A DNA stretch of 64,000 nt from assembly GCA_028281845.1 (NCBI GenBank), contig JANQJD010000015.1:62001-126000 (forward strand). Direction: 5' to 3'. A model generated the notes under the pieces. That model was not told the DNA's origin, made no database searches, and was given only the letters and a program-made list of their open reading frames with translations. Shown piece after piece: positions 1 to 9,024 of the stretch. The translations under genes were made by a program, and so were the position numbers. Position 1 is the stretch's first letter; every line of letters starts with the position of its first letter. The stretch is from Rhodospirillales bacterium. GTDB lineage: Bacteria > Pseudomonadota > Alphaproteobacteria > Rhodospirillales > Rhodospirillaceae.

Positions 1-335
1 ACTGACAAGCTACCTGTCGCTACTACAACGTGACACCCTTCATTCTTATGCCGGATCAGTGCCTCTGTCGTTCTACCTATCCAGTGAAGGTGTGTGAAGA
101 CACGTTCAGCGGCTTGCCACGCTTGGGTAAGCGTTTTCCCCACTAGCGCTCTTCGAAGTAATTCAGCACGAAAAATATCTAACTTACAACCTTTTATAGA
201 TGTTTTAAGTCCAGCAATACAGCAAGAAGACGCAAAAGTTCTTTTTCCAGCGATCGCATACAAAAACATTGCCAGACTCTCTTGGTGAATGAGTGTCCCA
301 TCAAAATCAAAAACGGCCACACCAGCGGTATCCAT
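1..335 (-). CDS. HAD-family (phosphoserine phosphatase-like) hydrolase, truncated at the window edge
   Basis: Reading the minus strand from an ATG at 335 to the left edge gives 111 uninterrupted codons, so the gene continues outside the window. The N-terminus has HAD motif I, FDFDGTL, at about residues 9-15; the first Asp would be the phosphorylated nucleophile. The visible end, VVVATGSLS, looks like motif II with its Ser/Thr. The cap-like region between them resembles the HAD-IB (SerB-like) subfamily. The substrate cannot be told from this fragment. The gene lies downstream of the TerC-family gene in the same direction, 73 bp away, so co-transcription is possible. Confidence 0.8.
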   Translation of the reverse strand, partial: MDTAGVAVFDFDGTLIHQESLAMFLYAIAGKRTFASSCCIAGLKTSIKGCKLDIFRAELLRRALVGKTLTQAWQAAERVFTHLHWIGRTTEALIRHKNEGCHVVVATGSLS

Positions 336-408
336 GCAGTTCTCTCGCTTTTTGTTGTATTTTTGCCAATGCCATTATGCATTATGCATTCCATGATTAT
401 GCATTAAT

Positions 409-1473
409 TCAAGCAGCTGTGCGCCCGTCTGGTTCATCGTTGTTACGGCCCTTTCTGTCTGTCCAGACAAATGAGGCAATAACACCAGTCGTGAGTGTGC
501 AAAGAATAACCAAGAGGCTTGTATTCGGACTGATGTGGAGAAAATCCCAGCCAAAAACGTGTTCCCCGGATTGGAGAGCGAGTTTGAATGCGATGAAAAA
601 CAGTAGTACAACTACTGATTGTTCTAAATATACGAGATATCTTGTAAGGGCGGCAAGCACAAAGTAAAGTGAGCGGAGTCCAAGGACAGCAAAAATCATT
701 GCGGCATAGACGAGTAAAGGCTCTTGTGTAACTGCGATAACGGCAGGAACAGAGTCAAATGCAAACATGACATCAGATGTCTCAATCGTCATGAGACAGA
801 GAAAAGCAGGCGTAGCAAACACTGCTGAGTTTTTACTGCCAGAGAGCAGCCGTTTCAGTGCAGGGTCTGACCTCGTCAGATTTTTCACCACAGCGCGTGT
901 CACGAAGAACCGTTCAGCATGCAGACGCGGAAATATCGGGATGATCTTCTTTGTTAATCTTACAGACCAGTGAGATGAGTAGTCTGTGAGCAGTGTGTCC
1001 TTCTTCTCATGGCCCCAACTCGAAAGAATCTTCCAGCCGGACCACGCCACGATAGCGGCAAATAAAAAGCCAATCCATGATGTCAGATGGAAAAGCCCTG
1101 TGCCAGCCGCTACAAAGAGAGCGCGGAAAACAAGCGCACCCATGATGCCCCAGTACAGAATCCTGTGCTGCAATGCACCGTAAATACCAAAAGATGCAAA
1201 TATAGCCATAAAAACAACCAAATTATCTACAGATAGAGATTTTTCTAAGGCAACGCCGGCAAGATAAAGATCTGCCCATTGTTTGTCGAACCTCATCCAA
1301 AGATAGCCGTAGAAAGCAAGCGCAAGACAAATCCAGAACACAGACCAAAGACTAGAGTCCAGGAGGGAAATATTCTTTGTTTGCCTATGAACAAAAAGGT
1401 CCATAAAGACTGAGATGGCTATGGCTGTGACGAAAAAGAATATCGCCTCAATTGGAAAGCCAAAGTGAGCCAT
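409..1473 (-). CDS. TerC/Alx-family integral membrane protein
   Basis: A 354-residue, very hydrophobic protein with about eight or nine membrane segments. It carries the two TerC-family signatures: an acidic one near residues 80-90 (SLSVDNLVVF) and a second in the later half (TSDVMFAFDSVPA). Their Asp residues lie in membrane segments and are thought to bind metal ions. The family is linked to tellurite resistance, manganese or pH homeostasis and metalation of exported proteins. The ATG at 1473 follows a GGGGA ribosome site. TerB and two TerD-family genes lie upstream on the same strand, so this is a small ter-type stress cluster. The ion handled is not determinable here. Confidence 0.9.
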   Translation of the reverse strand: MAHFGFPIEAIFFFVTAIAISVFMDLFVHRQTKNISLLDSSLWSVFWICLALAFYGYLWMRFDKQWADLYLAGVALEKSLSVDNLVVFMAIFASFGIYGALQHRILYWGIMGALVFRALFVAAGTGLFHLTSWIGFLFAAIVAWSGWKILSSWGHEKKDTLLTDYSSHWSVRLTKKIIPIFPRLHAERFFVTRAVVKNLTRSDPALKRLLSGSKNSAVFATPAFLCLMTIETSDVMFAFDSVPAVIAVTQEPLLVYAAMIFAVLGLRSLYFVLAALTRYLVYLEQSVVVLLFFIAFKLALQSGEHVFGWDFLHISPNTSLLVILCTLTTGVIASFVWTDRKGRNNDEPDGRTAA

Positions 1474-1491
1474 AGAGACATCCCCGTAAAT

Positions 1492-1517
1492 ATGAGTGTA
1501 ATAAATGAGTGTAATAA
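1492..1517. repeat. 13-bp exact tandem duplication upstream of the TerC gene
   Basis: The unit ATGAGTGTAATAA occurs twice in direct contact (1492-1504 and 1505-1517), between the TerB and TerC-family genes. It is one of many two-copy tandem repeats in this window. Confidence 0.9.
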
Positions 1518-1562
1518 ACTACAGTTAAGATCTGAAAGATTGATGTCTTAAAGGTCTAAGCT

Positions 1563-2015
1563 TTAGAGGTTGAAGTCCGCAGTATTCAGTCCTAGCTCGG
1601 AACACATGCGACGTACGATAGCCCGCTCGTTTTTGTCAAAATCACCATCAGATGCACCAATTGCACAGCAAACTCTAACGAGAAGTTGAGATTCTGGTTT
1701 GCCACGGAATTTGTGAATTGCCTGCATGACTTCGCCCGTTCCAATGGCCGAGTCGAATTCAAATTTTTCAACGTACTTTTGAAATAACTTAATCACATCG
1801 CTCTGGTTAAAAACTTTGAGCTGGTCTGAGGTTTTCAGATAGCCCATCATTTTTTGTTTTTCTTCAGAAGAGATATTCCCGTCGGCATAAGCGACCATGG
1901 CACAACCTGCTACCACAGCTTCAAGCAGGTCCTTCGATTTAAATCTCATAATCTCGGCACTAAGCGCGTCTCTGGCATCCGTAACATTCTTTCTCAGCCA
2001 GTCAGTGAACGACAT
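1563..2015 (-). CDS. terB: TerB-family tellurite resistance protein
   Basis: A 150-residue soluble all-helical protein of the TerB type. Two acidic, EF-hand-like stretches are visible, AYADGNISSEEK near residues 43-54 and GASDGDFDKNER in the last third, matching the family's divalent-metal sites. I chose the ATG at 2015 because AGGGGA precedes it at good spacing and the protein then begins MSFTDWL, as TerB proteins do; the upstream in-frame extension is Cys/Gly-rich and unlike the family. TerB is thought to couple membrane TerC to cytosolic TerD proteins, all of which are encoded here. Confidence 0.9.
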   Translation of the reverse strand: MSFTDWLRKNVTDARDALSAEIMRFKSKDLLEAVVAGCAMVAYADGNISSEEKQKMMGYLKTSDQLKVFNQSDVIKLFQKYVEKFEFDSAIGTGEVMQAIHKFRGKPESQLLVRVCCAIGASDGDFDKNERAIVRRMCSELGLNTADFNL

Positions 2016-2188
2016 CGGCTTTCCCCTTTTTATTTCCCAAAAACACATCCCAGCGGAAAATGCTCCAACAGAGGCACGTCCCTCACAGCCAGAACACATG
2101 CCGCCGGGCCTGGGCACATGAGCGCACCCCACCTGCTGCTGCCAACAGTGACTGCGCGACTAGACTCTTAAGCTAGAGCTACGAGACA

Positions 2189-2770
2189 TTAAAGAACCGC
2201 TTGGATAGCTGGCATCATATCGTAGAAAGTTCTGCCGTTTGTTCTCTCACCAATAGCATGAATTTTCCACACCCCATTATGTCTGTAAATCTTTGCCATG
2301 ATAAAGCCTGTATGTGGACCAGAATCGCTCAGATTAAAAACTGTCAGTTCTTTTCCAGAAACATCGTCAACCACCCGACATCGCGCATTGGCAACATTAT
2401 CGAAAGTTTGGCCATGGAATGAGGTCACCGTGAAAACAAGAGATTTAATAGATGCTGGAAGCCGCACTAAATCAACCTGGATGACTTCATCGTCTCCATC
2501 GCCTGCACCTGTCAGGTTATCACCTGTATGTACAATTGCTCCATTCATACCATGGAGTTGGCGAAACCAGATTTCATCTACAAGTTGGCCAGCCTCATTA
2601 AAAACTAGACAGGAAGCATCAAGATCAATTTCCTGGTTCCCACGTAATAAACCACCAAAAAAGCCCCCCTTCCGAGCAACATCCCAGCCAAGGCCCATAA
2701 AAATACGCGATAAGACTGCGCCATCCTTAGACAAACTGACCCGCTGGCCCTTCGTGAGAGAGACTGTCAT
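2189..2770 (-). CDS. TerD-family protein, second copy
   Basis: A 193-residue TerD-domain (calcium-binding stress) protein. It starts MTVSLTKGQ and holds the family core: a GLGWD motif near residue 28, a LDAS motif, and the acidic loop GDNLTGAGDGDDE that binds Ca2+ in TerD. The ATG at 2770 has GGAGA upstream. A second ATG at 2788 overlaps the previous gene's stop (TAATG), so translational coupling and a six-residue longer N-terminus are possible. Compared with the neighbouring paralogue it has a Gly/Phe-rich insert (GGFFGGLLRG) near residue 35. The two genes form a tandem paralogous pair. Confidence 0.9.
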   Translation of the reverse strand: MTVSLTKGQRVSLSKDGAVLSRIFMGLGWDVARKGGFFGGLLRGNQEIDLDASCLVFNEAGQLVDEIWFRQLHGMNGAIVHTGDNLTGAGDGDDEVIQVDLVRLPASIKSLVFTVTSFHGQTFDNVANARCRVVDDVSGKELTVFNLSDSGPHTGFIMAKIYRHNGVWKIHAIGERTNGRTFYDMMPAIQAVL

Positions 2771-2787
2771 AGAAAAGTCTCCATTCA

Positions 2788-3366
2788 TTAACCAACGTTG
2801 ACGCCAAAGTTCTTTGCCAGCGGACCGAGACCGCCAGCAAAGCCCTGCCCTATAGCTTTAAATTTCCACTGGCCACCATGCCGGTATAGTTCCCCAAAAA
2901 TCATTGCCGTTTCAACAGAGTAATCTTCAGAGAGGTCATAACGGGTTACTTCCTGGCCATCAACCTTGTTCACGACGCGAACGTAGGCATGGTTCACCTG
3001 ACCAAAAGTCTGCTTACGTGTTTCAGCTTCGTGAATTGTAACAGAAAAGGCAATCTTCTGGACGTCAGCTGGAACTTGCGAAAGAGTAATGGAGATAATT
3101 TCATCATCGCCTTCGCCTGTTCCAGAGAGATTGTCTCCTTGGTGCACAACCGCGCCATCAGCAGAGACTTTATTATTGTAGAAGATGAAATCAGTGTCCG
3201 AACGGACTTTCCCGCCCTCGTACAGCAAGAACGCTGAAGCATCAAGGTCAAAGGCGGAACCTGCTGTAACACGCGCATCCCATCCTAGGCCAACATCAAT
3301 GGCATTGAGGCCGGGCACCTCCTTGCTGAGGGAGACGTTTTCACCTTTCGATAACGAAACAGTCAT
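2788..3366 (-). CDS. terD: TerD-family protein, first copy
   Basis: A 192-residue protein, the usual TerD/TerE length. Motifs in order are [30 protein letters not shown] and the Ca2+-binding acidic loop [13 protein letters not shown] at about residues 77-89. It is the first gene of the ter cluster on the minus strand, followed immediately by a second TerD paralogue, then TerB and TerC-family genes. A role in envelope or metal/oxyanion stress is known for the family; tellurite itself is probably not the natural stress. The upstream gap (3367-3570) holds a GC-rich hairpin. Confidence 0.92.
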   Translation of the reverse strand: MTVSLSKGENVSLSKEVPGLNAIDVGLGWDARVTAGSAFDLDASAFLLYEGGKVRSDTDFIFYNNKVSADGAVVHQGDNLSGTGEGDDEIISITLSQVPADVQKIAFSVTIHEAETRKQTFGQVNHAYVRVVNKVDGQEVTRYDLSEDYSVETAMIFGELYRHGGQWKFKAIGQGFAGGLGPLAKNFGVNVG

Positions 3367-3428
3367 CAGAGGAATCCTCCATATTAGTTATAAAAAACCT
3401 TGCTGACAAAGAGGATCAGCATCCTCAC

Positions 3429-3448
3429 GCCCCCCCTTTGGAGGGGGC
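3429..3448. other. GC-rich stem-loop between degP and the ter cluster
   Basis: GCCCCC (3429-3434) pairs with GGGGGC (3443-3448) around an 8-base loop. It lies downstream of neither flanking gene's stop (degP ends at 3571 on the minus strand and so reads into it). It may serve as a terminator for degP or as a leader element of terD. No T-tract follows, so the role is uncertain. Confidence 0.4.
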
Positions 3449-3570
3449 TGAAGCCCAACGGCCAACTGAGAATTTTCCGCACCTAAGGTAAGCAAGTCAA
3501 GCTGCATTGAGGGCCGAAGACTCGAATCATCATGCCTCAAGCCTTCTCAATCTGGATGCCTCTGTGCATT

Positions 3571-5043
3571 CTATCTCTGCTCTCCTTGAGAGATCTTAGA
3601 GATTTTTATGGGTACGAACCGTAAGCGCCCTCTGTTAGTAATGAGCAGAAGAACAGTTTTGCGGCGCGATTTAATTGCTGTCTCCACGTGCCAGCGCACA
3701 TCCGCTATAGTTGTGACTTCATTCTGGTTTATCTCTACAATAACGTCTCCCGGATATAAGCCTTTCTCACTGGCATCAGAGTTGACATCCACGCCTGTCA
3801 CAACCACACCACGGAGGTCTTCCGGAACTGCGTATTGACGGCGATTTTCCGGCGAGAGAGGCGCAAGGGTTAAACCAAGTTCTGCTATTCTTGTCCGGCC
3901 ACCTGGGCCCAATCCTCCATTATGAGAAGATTCTTCCTTAGATACACTCTCATTCTGATATTCTCCATCAGCCATTTCTCCTATTACAACATTAAATACA
4001 CGTTCTTTACCACCACGAAAAATAGTTATATCAACATTTTTTCCACTTGGAGTCTCTGCCACTAATCTCGGCAATCTACGATAATCCTCAACAATATGAC
4101 CATCAAACGTTAATGCAACATCCCCAGCTTTGATGCCTGCTTTCGCTGCAGGACTGTTTCCAAGAACGCTTGCAACAAGAGCACCACCAGGTTTGGACAA
4201 TCCAAGACTTTCTGCAATTTCCTCTGTAACCTCTTGTATGTGAACACCAATTCTACCGCGACGTGTTCTTCCATACTGACGCAGATCTGCTACTACCAAT
4301 CCAGCAAGATTAGATGGGATGGCAAATCCTATACCAATATTACCACCAGTACGTGAATAAATGGCAGTGTTAATCCCAATCACCTGCCCATCCGTATTAA
4401 AAAGTGGGCCTCCAGAGTTCCCCAAGTTTATAGCTGCATCTGTTTGAAAAAAGTCATCATAAGGTCCATTGCGCAGATCACGTGCCCTGGCTGAAATGAT
4501 GCCAGCTGTCACTGACCCCCCTAAACCATAGGGATTGCCGATTGCGAGCACCCAGTCACCAACACGTACTCTGTCCGAGTCTCCAAAAGACACGAACGGT
4601 AGAGGAATCAAAGGTTCAACTCTTAGTAATGCTATATCTGTCTTACTATCTTTGCCGATGACTTTAGCATTGAGAGAAGTGTTGTCATGCAAGAGAACAG
4701 TGATTTCAACTGCATCAGCAATGACATGACTATTTGTGACGATATAACCGCTTGAATCGATGATAAATCCAGAGCCTAGTGAGGTAGCTTTACGTGATGG
4801 CTGGTCAGAACGGTGACGATCAAAGAATTCACGGAAAAAATCCTCGAACGGGGAACCTGGTGGGAATTCCGGGATGTCAAAAGAACGTTCTGCAACCGCC
4901 TGTGTTGTCGATATATTAACTACCGCTGGAGACAAACTTGCCGCCAGGTCAGAAAAACTCTCATGAGTAGTATTTGCAAAGACAAAACTACCACTCATGT
5001 AAGTCAAAAAAAATGCAATAAAACAAAAAACTGTGCTAAGCAT
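3571..5043 (-). CDS. degP: Do-family periplasmic serine protease (DegP/DegQ type)
   Basis: A 490-residue exported protease/chaperone. An N-terminal signal peptide of about 23 residues is followed by the trypsin-like domain with catalytic triad H106 (TNSHV), D136 (TDIALL) and S210 (GNSGGP), the E. coli DegP positions within a residue. Two PDZ domains follow at about residues 255-345 and 380-480. It degrades or refolds misfolded envelope proteins. It sits downstream of hflK-hflC on the same strand, a usual alphaproteobacterial arrangement, though a DUF2065 gene often found between them is not seen. The ATG at 5043 has a weak AGG-type ribosome site. Confidence 0.96.
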   Translation of the reverse strand: MLSTVFCFIAFFLTYMSGSFVFANTTHESFSDLAASLSPAVVNISTTQAVAERSFDIPEFPPGSPFEDFFREFFDRHRSDQPSRKATSLGSGFIIDSSGYIVTNSHVIADAVEITVLLHDNTSLNAKVIGKDSKTDIALLRVEPLIPLPFVSFGDSDRVRVGDWVLAIGNPYGLGGSVTAGIISARARDLRNGPYDDFFQTDAAINLGNSGGPLFNTDGQVIGINTAIYSRTGGNIGIGFAIPSNLAGLVVADLRQYGRTRRGRIGVHIQEVTEEIAESLGLSKPGGALVASVLGNSPAAKAGIKAGDVALTFDGHIVEDYRRLPRLVAETPSGKNVDITIFRGGKERVFNVVIGEMADGEYQNESVSKEESSHNGGLGPGGRTRIAELGLTLAPLSPENRRQYAVPEDLRGVVVTGVDVNSDASEKGLYPGDVIVEINQNEVTTIADVRWHVETAIKSRRKTVLLLITNRGRLRFVPIKISKISQGEQR

Positions 5044-5111
5044 TGACTACCTGCAACGCTCACCATGATCAACGGCGGACGACCATGGCCGACACGGCAT
5101 CGTAAATCGTG

Positions 5112-5249
5112 TCACATACCTCTTAAAGCCCATGTGTACCAGCCAAAATCCCCTCCCTCACGTCCCCGCATCAATACAACCAGCAGATATCCTACTGTGA
5201 TTGCAACAAATGTGATTGCAACAAACCACACCTGTTCATCGCTGGACAT
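5112..5249 (-). CDS. Possible small single-span membrane protein, unknown
   Basis: A 45-residue reading frame between hflC and degP on their strand. It begins MSSDEQVWF, has one hydrophobic stretch of about 18 residues, then a basic/Gly segment (LMRGREGG) and an aromatic tail ending WALRGM. A weak AAGG precedes the ATG. The hydrophobic segment contains FVAIT twice in a row because of a 15-bp in-frame tandem duplication. I do not recognise the family; the position matches where DUF2065 is often found, but the sequence does not look like it. It may be real or chance. Confidence 0.4.
   Translation of the reverse strand: MSSDEQVWFVAITFVAITVGYLLVVLMRGREGGDFGWYTWALRGM
5196..5225. repeat. 15-bp exact tandem duplication
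   Basis: TGTGATTGCAACAAA occurs twice in contact (5196-5210 and 5211-5225). It keeps the frame of the small membrane ORF on the minus strand. Confidence 0.9.
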
Positions 5250-5333
5250 GGCAGCCTTTAGAAAAACCCAAGAAAGACCCAGAAAAAAAGAAAATTTCCT
5301 TAGAAGAAATCTTTAGAAGACTCTCTTGAGTAA

Positions 5334-5357
5334 CTGCTTCAGGAAGCACTGAAGCAG
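5334..5357. terminator. Inverted repeat downstream of hflC
   Basis: CTGCTTCAG (5334-5342) and CTGAAGCAG (5349-5357) form a perfect 9-bp stem with a 6-base loop, about 65 bp past the hflC stop. On the minus strand no T-tract follows, so it may act as a weak terminator or an mRNA-stabilising hairpin. Confidence 0.45.
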
Positions 5358-5422
5358 ACCCACACTAATATATTTTTACCACTATATTATATTATTTACC
5401 CTAATATTATTTTTATTTTATT

Positions 5423-6313
5423 TCAGTTTCCACCTGCACTGCGTGGAGTCGCTGCTATGTTCAGATAGCGTAGCAACTGAGAGCTAGGCGACAGTACCCA
5501 TGTTGCCTCTCCTAAAGAGGACCGGTAGAACTGAAGAGCTCGATAGAAATCATAAAAGTGCACATCACGACTGTTGGCTTCCGCCCAGATTCGAAAGGCC
5601 TCTGCTTCGCCTTCTCCTCTCAGGAACTGCGCTTTTTTTTGTGCTTCGGCAAGTAACACAACTTTCTCACGGTCCGCTCTGGAACGTATTTGTTGGGCAA
5701 GTTCTTGTCCTTGCGCACGAGCCTCACGAGCTTCACGCTCACGTTCTGATTTCATTCGCGCATAGATAGCCTGGCTCGTTTCATCGGGAAGATCTGCACG
5801 CCTAATACGCACATCTGTGACATCTACTCCTAAAGCTTGTGCCTCATCATTGACCCTCTCGCGAATTTGGTTCATAATGGAGTCCCGTTCTGCCGACAAG
5901 AGTGTCGGCAGAGTGACATTACCGAGTACACGTCGCATCGTAGAAATGACGATGGCTCCTAGTCTGGAGCGCGCCTGCGTTTCGCTATTAACAGTCTTGT
6001 AGAAATTAAGAGGATCGGCAATACGGAAACGTGTAAAGGTATTAACTTCTATTCTTTTCTGATCAGCAAGAATTACCCGTTCTACTGGTGGATCTAAATC
6101 CAAGACTCTTTTGTCGTAAAAAACAACATCCTGTAATAATGGAATTTTAAAATGCAAACCAGATTCCTTGAGAACCCGACGCGGATCACCAAACTGCATA
6201 ACAATTGCTTGACTTGTCTGGTGAACAACAAAAAGACTATCATACAGCATGACCAGACATGTCATGGCCACGGCACTTATCATTGCTAAAGTATTGCTCA
6301 GAATCCTGATCAT
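5423..6313 (-). CDS. hflC: FtsH protease modulator HflC
   Basis: A 296-residue SPFH/band-7 protein with one N-terminal membrane anchor (about residues 7-30), then the prohibitin-like domain and a long charged coiled coil rich in Arg/Glu/Ala (about 185-240). With HflK it forms the periplasm-facing cage around the FtsH protease that modulates membrane-protein turnover. Its ATG overlaps the hflK stop as ATGA (6310-6313), so the two are translationally coupled and made in equal amounts. Length is normal for the family. Confidence 0.95.
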   Translation of the reverse strand: MIRILSNTLAMISAVAMTCLVMLYDSLFVVHQTSQAIVMQFGDPRRVLKESGLHFKIPLLQDVVFYDKRVLDLDPPVERVILADQKRIEVNTFTRFRIADPLNFYKTVNSETQARSRLGAIVISTMRRVLGNVTLPTLLSAERDSIMNQIRERVNDEAQALGVDVTDVRIRRADLPDETSQAIYARMKSEREREAREARAQGQELAQQIRSRADREKVVLLAEAQKKAQFLRGEGEAEAFRIWAEANSRDVHFYDFYRALQFYRSSLGEATWVLSPSSQLLRYLNIAATPRSAGGN

Positions 6314-7476
6314 CGCCCCCCATCTCCAGCCTGGCCGCCTCGCGATGGTAATAACGCACCGTTTCTTTCTCCAACATGCTGTGTAGGCAGGCGACTCACA
6401 CCCCGGTTAATTTCTGTAAGCGGCAGATATGGTAGCACCCCATGAGTTCCCACCCCATCGACTACAATCTTACCGGAGGCCCCATGCAATAGACCTTCTA
6501 GTGTTTCATAATAGAGTCTACGTTCTGTCACATCACGATTGGTGGCGTAGGCACTCAGAACAGCGAGGAAACGGCTGGCATCCCCTTGGGCCCTGTTCAC
6601 CACTTCTTCCCTATAAGCCTGCGCCTCCTGTACCAGTCTCTCGGCTTCGCCGCGGGCGGTAGGAATAATAGAGTTACGATAGGCTTCCGCTTCGTTGCGT
6701 AAACGCTCCCTGTCTGCCTTGGCACGTTGGACATCATGAAACGCATCGACAACTTCTGCAGGTGGATCTACCTTAGCTAACTGTACACGCTTAATACGTA
6801 TTCCCGCCTGATATTGATCTAAAAGTCTTTGAAGGATTTCCAGACTACGCTGCTCAATAACATCACGCCCTTCAGTCATTGCCACCTGGATAGGAGTCTG
6901 ACCAATGACTTCACGCATCACACTTTCTGCCGCTACCCGCACAGTGTTCCCCGGATCACGAATGTTGAACAAGAAAGCTGCAGCGTCCTTTACATCCCAT
7001 ATAACCGTGAAATCGATGTCAACAGTGTTTTCATCACCTGTCAGCATGAGGCTTTCCTCAGAGACGTCGCGTGGTGATGCAAAACGCCCACGTTGCTCGC
7101 TTCGATAACCTATTTCTATTTGATTTTCTATTGTTACTTTTGGTTTATATACAGTTCCAACCGGAGATGGCAAATTGTAGTGCAAACCAGGCCCCACATT
7201 ATCCACATGACGGCCAAAAATCATCACCACTCCCTGTTCATCTGTTTGGACTCTGTAAAAACCACTCACCCCCCACACAAAGCAACCCAGTAAAATAATA
7301 ACGATAATGCTACGCCCACCACCAGCACCACCTGGCAGAAGACGACGGAATCGATCCTGACCCCGACGCAACATCTCCTCGAGATCAAATGTAGGAGGCC
7401 CACCGCCTGCTGGGCCATGTCCCCATGGTCCCTGTCCACCGCCCCATGGACCACTCCCCGGACCGTTCCAAGACAT
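6310..7476 (-). CDS. hflK: FtsH protease modulator HflK
   Basis: A 388-residue partner of HflC. The Gly/Pro-rich N-terminus (residues 1-30) is typical of HflK. A membrane segment (about 54-73) is followed by the SPFH domain and an Ala/Glu/Arg-rich coiled coil (about 240-310). The ATG at 7476 follows GAGGAGAG. It is the first gene of the hflK-hflC-(small ORF)-degP run and is divergent from mrp, leaving a 206-bp shared upstream region that must hold both promoters. Confidence 0.95.
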   Translation of the reverse strand: MSWNGPGSGPWGGGQGPWGHGPAGGGPPTFDLEEMLRRGQDRFRRLLPGGAGGGRSIIVIILLGCFVWGVSGFYRVQTDEQGVVMIFGRHVDNVGPGLHYNLPSPVGTVYKPKVTIENQIEIGYRSEQRGRFASPRDVSEESLMLTGDENTVDIDFTVIWDVKDAAAFLFNIRDPGNTVRVAAESVMREVIGQTPIQVAMTEGRDVIEQRSLEILQRLLDQYQAGIRIKRVQLAKVDPPAEVVDAFHDVQRAKADRERLRNEAEAYRNSIIPTARGEAERLVQEAQAYREEVVNRAQGDASRFLAVLSAYATNRDVTERRLYYETLEGLLHGASGKIVVDGVGTHGVLPYLPLTEINRGVSRLPTQHVGERNGALLPSRGGQAGDGGR

Positions 7477-7580
7477 GAACTGTTCTCTCCTCTACAACAG
7501 AAAGTCACGAGGACTCTCTTTTGTCATGTCAGAAACATGTTATTTTCTGTATATTATCGACGCAACTCAGATGTGCCTAG

Positions 7581-7616
7581 ATGAAATCCAATTCCAGAAT
7601 GAAATCCAATTCCAGA
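7581..7616. repeat. 18-bp exact tandem duplication in the hflK-mrp divergent region
   Basis: ATGAAATCCAATTCCAGA occurs twice in contact (7581-7598, 7599-7616), 67 bp ahead of the mrp start. It could sit in the mrp leader or promoter. Confidence 0.9.
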
Positions 7617-7682
7617 CGGAATACAATATAAACTCATTATACGGAATACAAAAATATTTGCATGAGCCAGGAGTTTTCAAGA

Positions 7683-8813
7683 ATGTCTGACGTATCCAAA
7701 GAGGATGTGCTAGAGGCGTTGCGCACTGTAATTGATACGGAAAGCGGTGGAGATATCGTAAGCCTAGGATGGATCACTAGTCTCCAAGTGAAGGAGGGAC
7801 ATGTAACATTCGTGTTAGAGGTGCCTCCTCAGCGGGTAGAAGACTTCGAACCTCATCGCAAAAAAGCTGAAAATGCAGCTTATGATGTGCCTGGCGTGCG
7901 ATCTGTAACAGGCATTCTTACAGCGCATGGAATCGCTGCACAGGATCTTCCTCAGAAGAAGAATGGTCCAGTCAAACAGCAGAAGACTTTAAACGGTACA
8001 TTAAATCTGCCCACCATACAAGCCATTATCGCTATTGCCTCCGGCAAGGGCGGGGTCGGGAAATCAACAACAGCAACTAACTTAGCGTTAGCTTTTGCGC
8101 AGCTTGGACTTAAAACAGGTCTTTTTGATGCTGACATTTATGGCCCTTCTATCCCGCGGATGATGGGTCTCAGAGATTCTACACCCCATGTCAACGATGA
8201 TGAGAGCAAACTCTTTCCGATTGAAAAGTATGGAGTCAAGGTCATGTCCATTGGCTTCATGGTGCCAGAAGATGCACCAGTCATCTGGCGGGGACCCATG
8301 GTGATCGGGGCATTAGAACAACTTTTACGTGATGTTCAATGGGGAACAATAGACGTCCTTATCATTGATTTACCGCCAGGGACTGGTGACACACAACTCA
8401 CAATTTCGCAGCGTGTGCCATTAACAGGCGCTGTTATTGTGTCGACACCACAAGATATTGCCCTTTCTGATGCCAGAAAGGGACTCAACATGTTCCGGAA
8501 GGTTGATGTCCCTGTGTTTGGAATTATCGAAAATATGAGTTATTACGTTTGTCCACAATGCGGACACCGTGCGGAAATATTTGCCTATGGAGGAGCCAGA
8601 AAAACGGCACAGGAGTTAAATTGCGATTTTCTAGGCGAAATCCCCCTTGACGTAGGAATCCGCGAGACATCGGATAATGGGGTACCCATGGTCGCCTTCT
8701 CTACAGAGAACCAGCACACTAAGGTCTATCGTGATATGGCTCAAGCTCTTTGGGACAGGGTCCTCGTCCGGAAAAGAAGTGGGCGCCAAGCACCTCACCT
8801 AGTGGTACAATAA
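7683..8813 (+). CDS. mrp: Iron-sulfur cluster carrier protein Mrp (ApbC/NBP35 family)
   Basis: A 376-residue P-loop ATPase. The N-terminal MIP18/DUF59 domain (about 1-85) is followed by the deviant Walker A motif GKGGVGKST at about residue 121, switch motifs, and a CPQC pair near residue 288 that in homologues holds a bridging [4Fe-4S] cluster between two subunits. It delivers Fe-S clusters to apoproteins in the cytosol; likely clients here include the ferredoxin and Mo subunits of the 23-26 kb operon, but that is inference. I chose the ATG at 7683 because AGGAG (7669-7673) lies nine bases ahead; an ATG at 7662 lies upstream of that site. Confidence 0.95.
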   Translation: MSDVSKEDVLEALRTVIDTESGGDIVSLGWITSLQVKEGHVTFVLEVPPQRVEDFEPHRKKAENAAYDVPGVRSVTGILTAHGIAAQDLPQKKNGPVKQQKTLNGTLNLPTIQAIIAIASGKGGVGKSTTATNLALAFAQLGLKTGLFDADIYGPSIPRMMGLRDSTPHVNDDESKLFPIEKYGVKVMSIGFMVPEDAPVIWRGPMVIGALEQLLRDVQWGTIDVLIIDLPPGTGDTQLTISQRVPLTGAVIVSTPQDIALSDARKGLNMFRKVDVPVFGIIENMSYYVCPQCGHRAEIFAYGGARKTAQELNCDFLGEIPLDVGIRETSDNGVPMVAFSTENQHTKVYRDMAQALWDRVLVRKRSGRQAPHLVVQ

Positions 8814-8874
8814 ATTTTCATGACGCAAGACACTGCTGTCATGTCAGTAAATTCATCCCATATCATTCATGTAG

Positions 8875-8892
8875 GGCACGACTTGCCGTGCC
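8875..8892. other. Small stem-loop after mrp
   Basis: GGCACG (8875-8880) pairs with CGTGCC (8887-8892) over a 6-base loop, about 60 bp past the mrp stop. No T-tract follows. It is a possible weak terminator in a gap otherwise without recognisable content. Confidence 0.35.
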
Positions 8893-9024
8893 ACAACATG
8901 GCACGATCGTGATCGTGTTGGGCGAGTTAAGAAAAGAGACTCTGAATCTCGAACTCTCGGTCGGTCCAGTGTACAGACGTCACGTTTTTATCCTCACTGC
9001 TGGCAGCTCACTATAAGCGACTCC

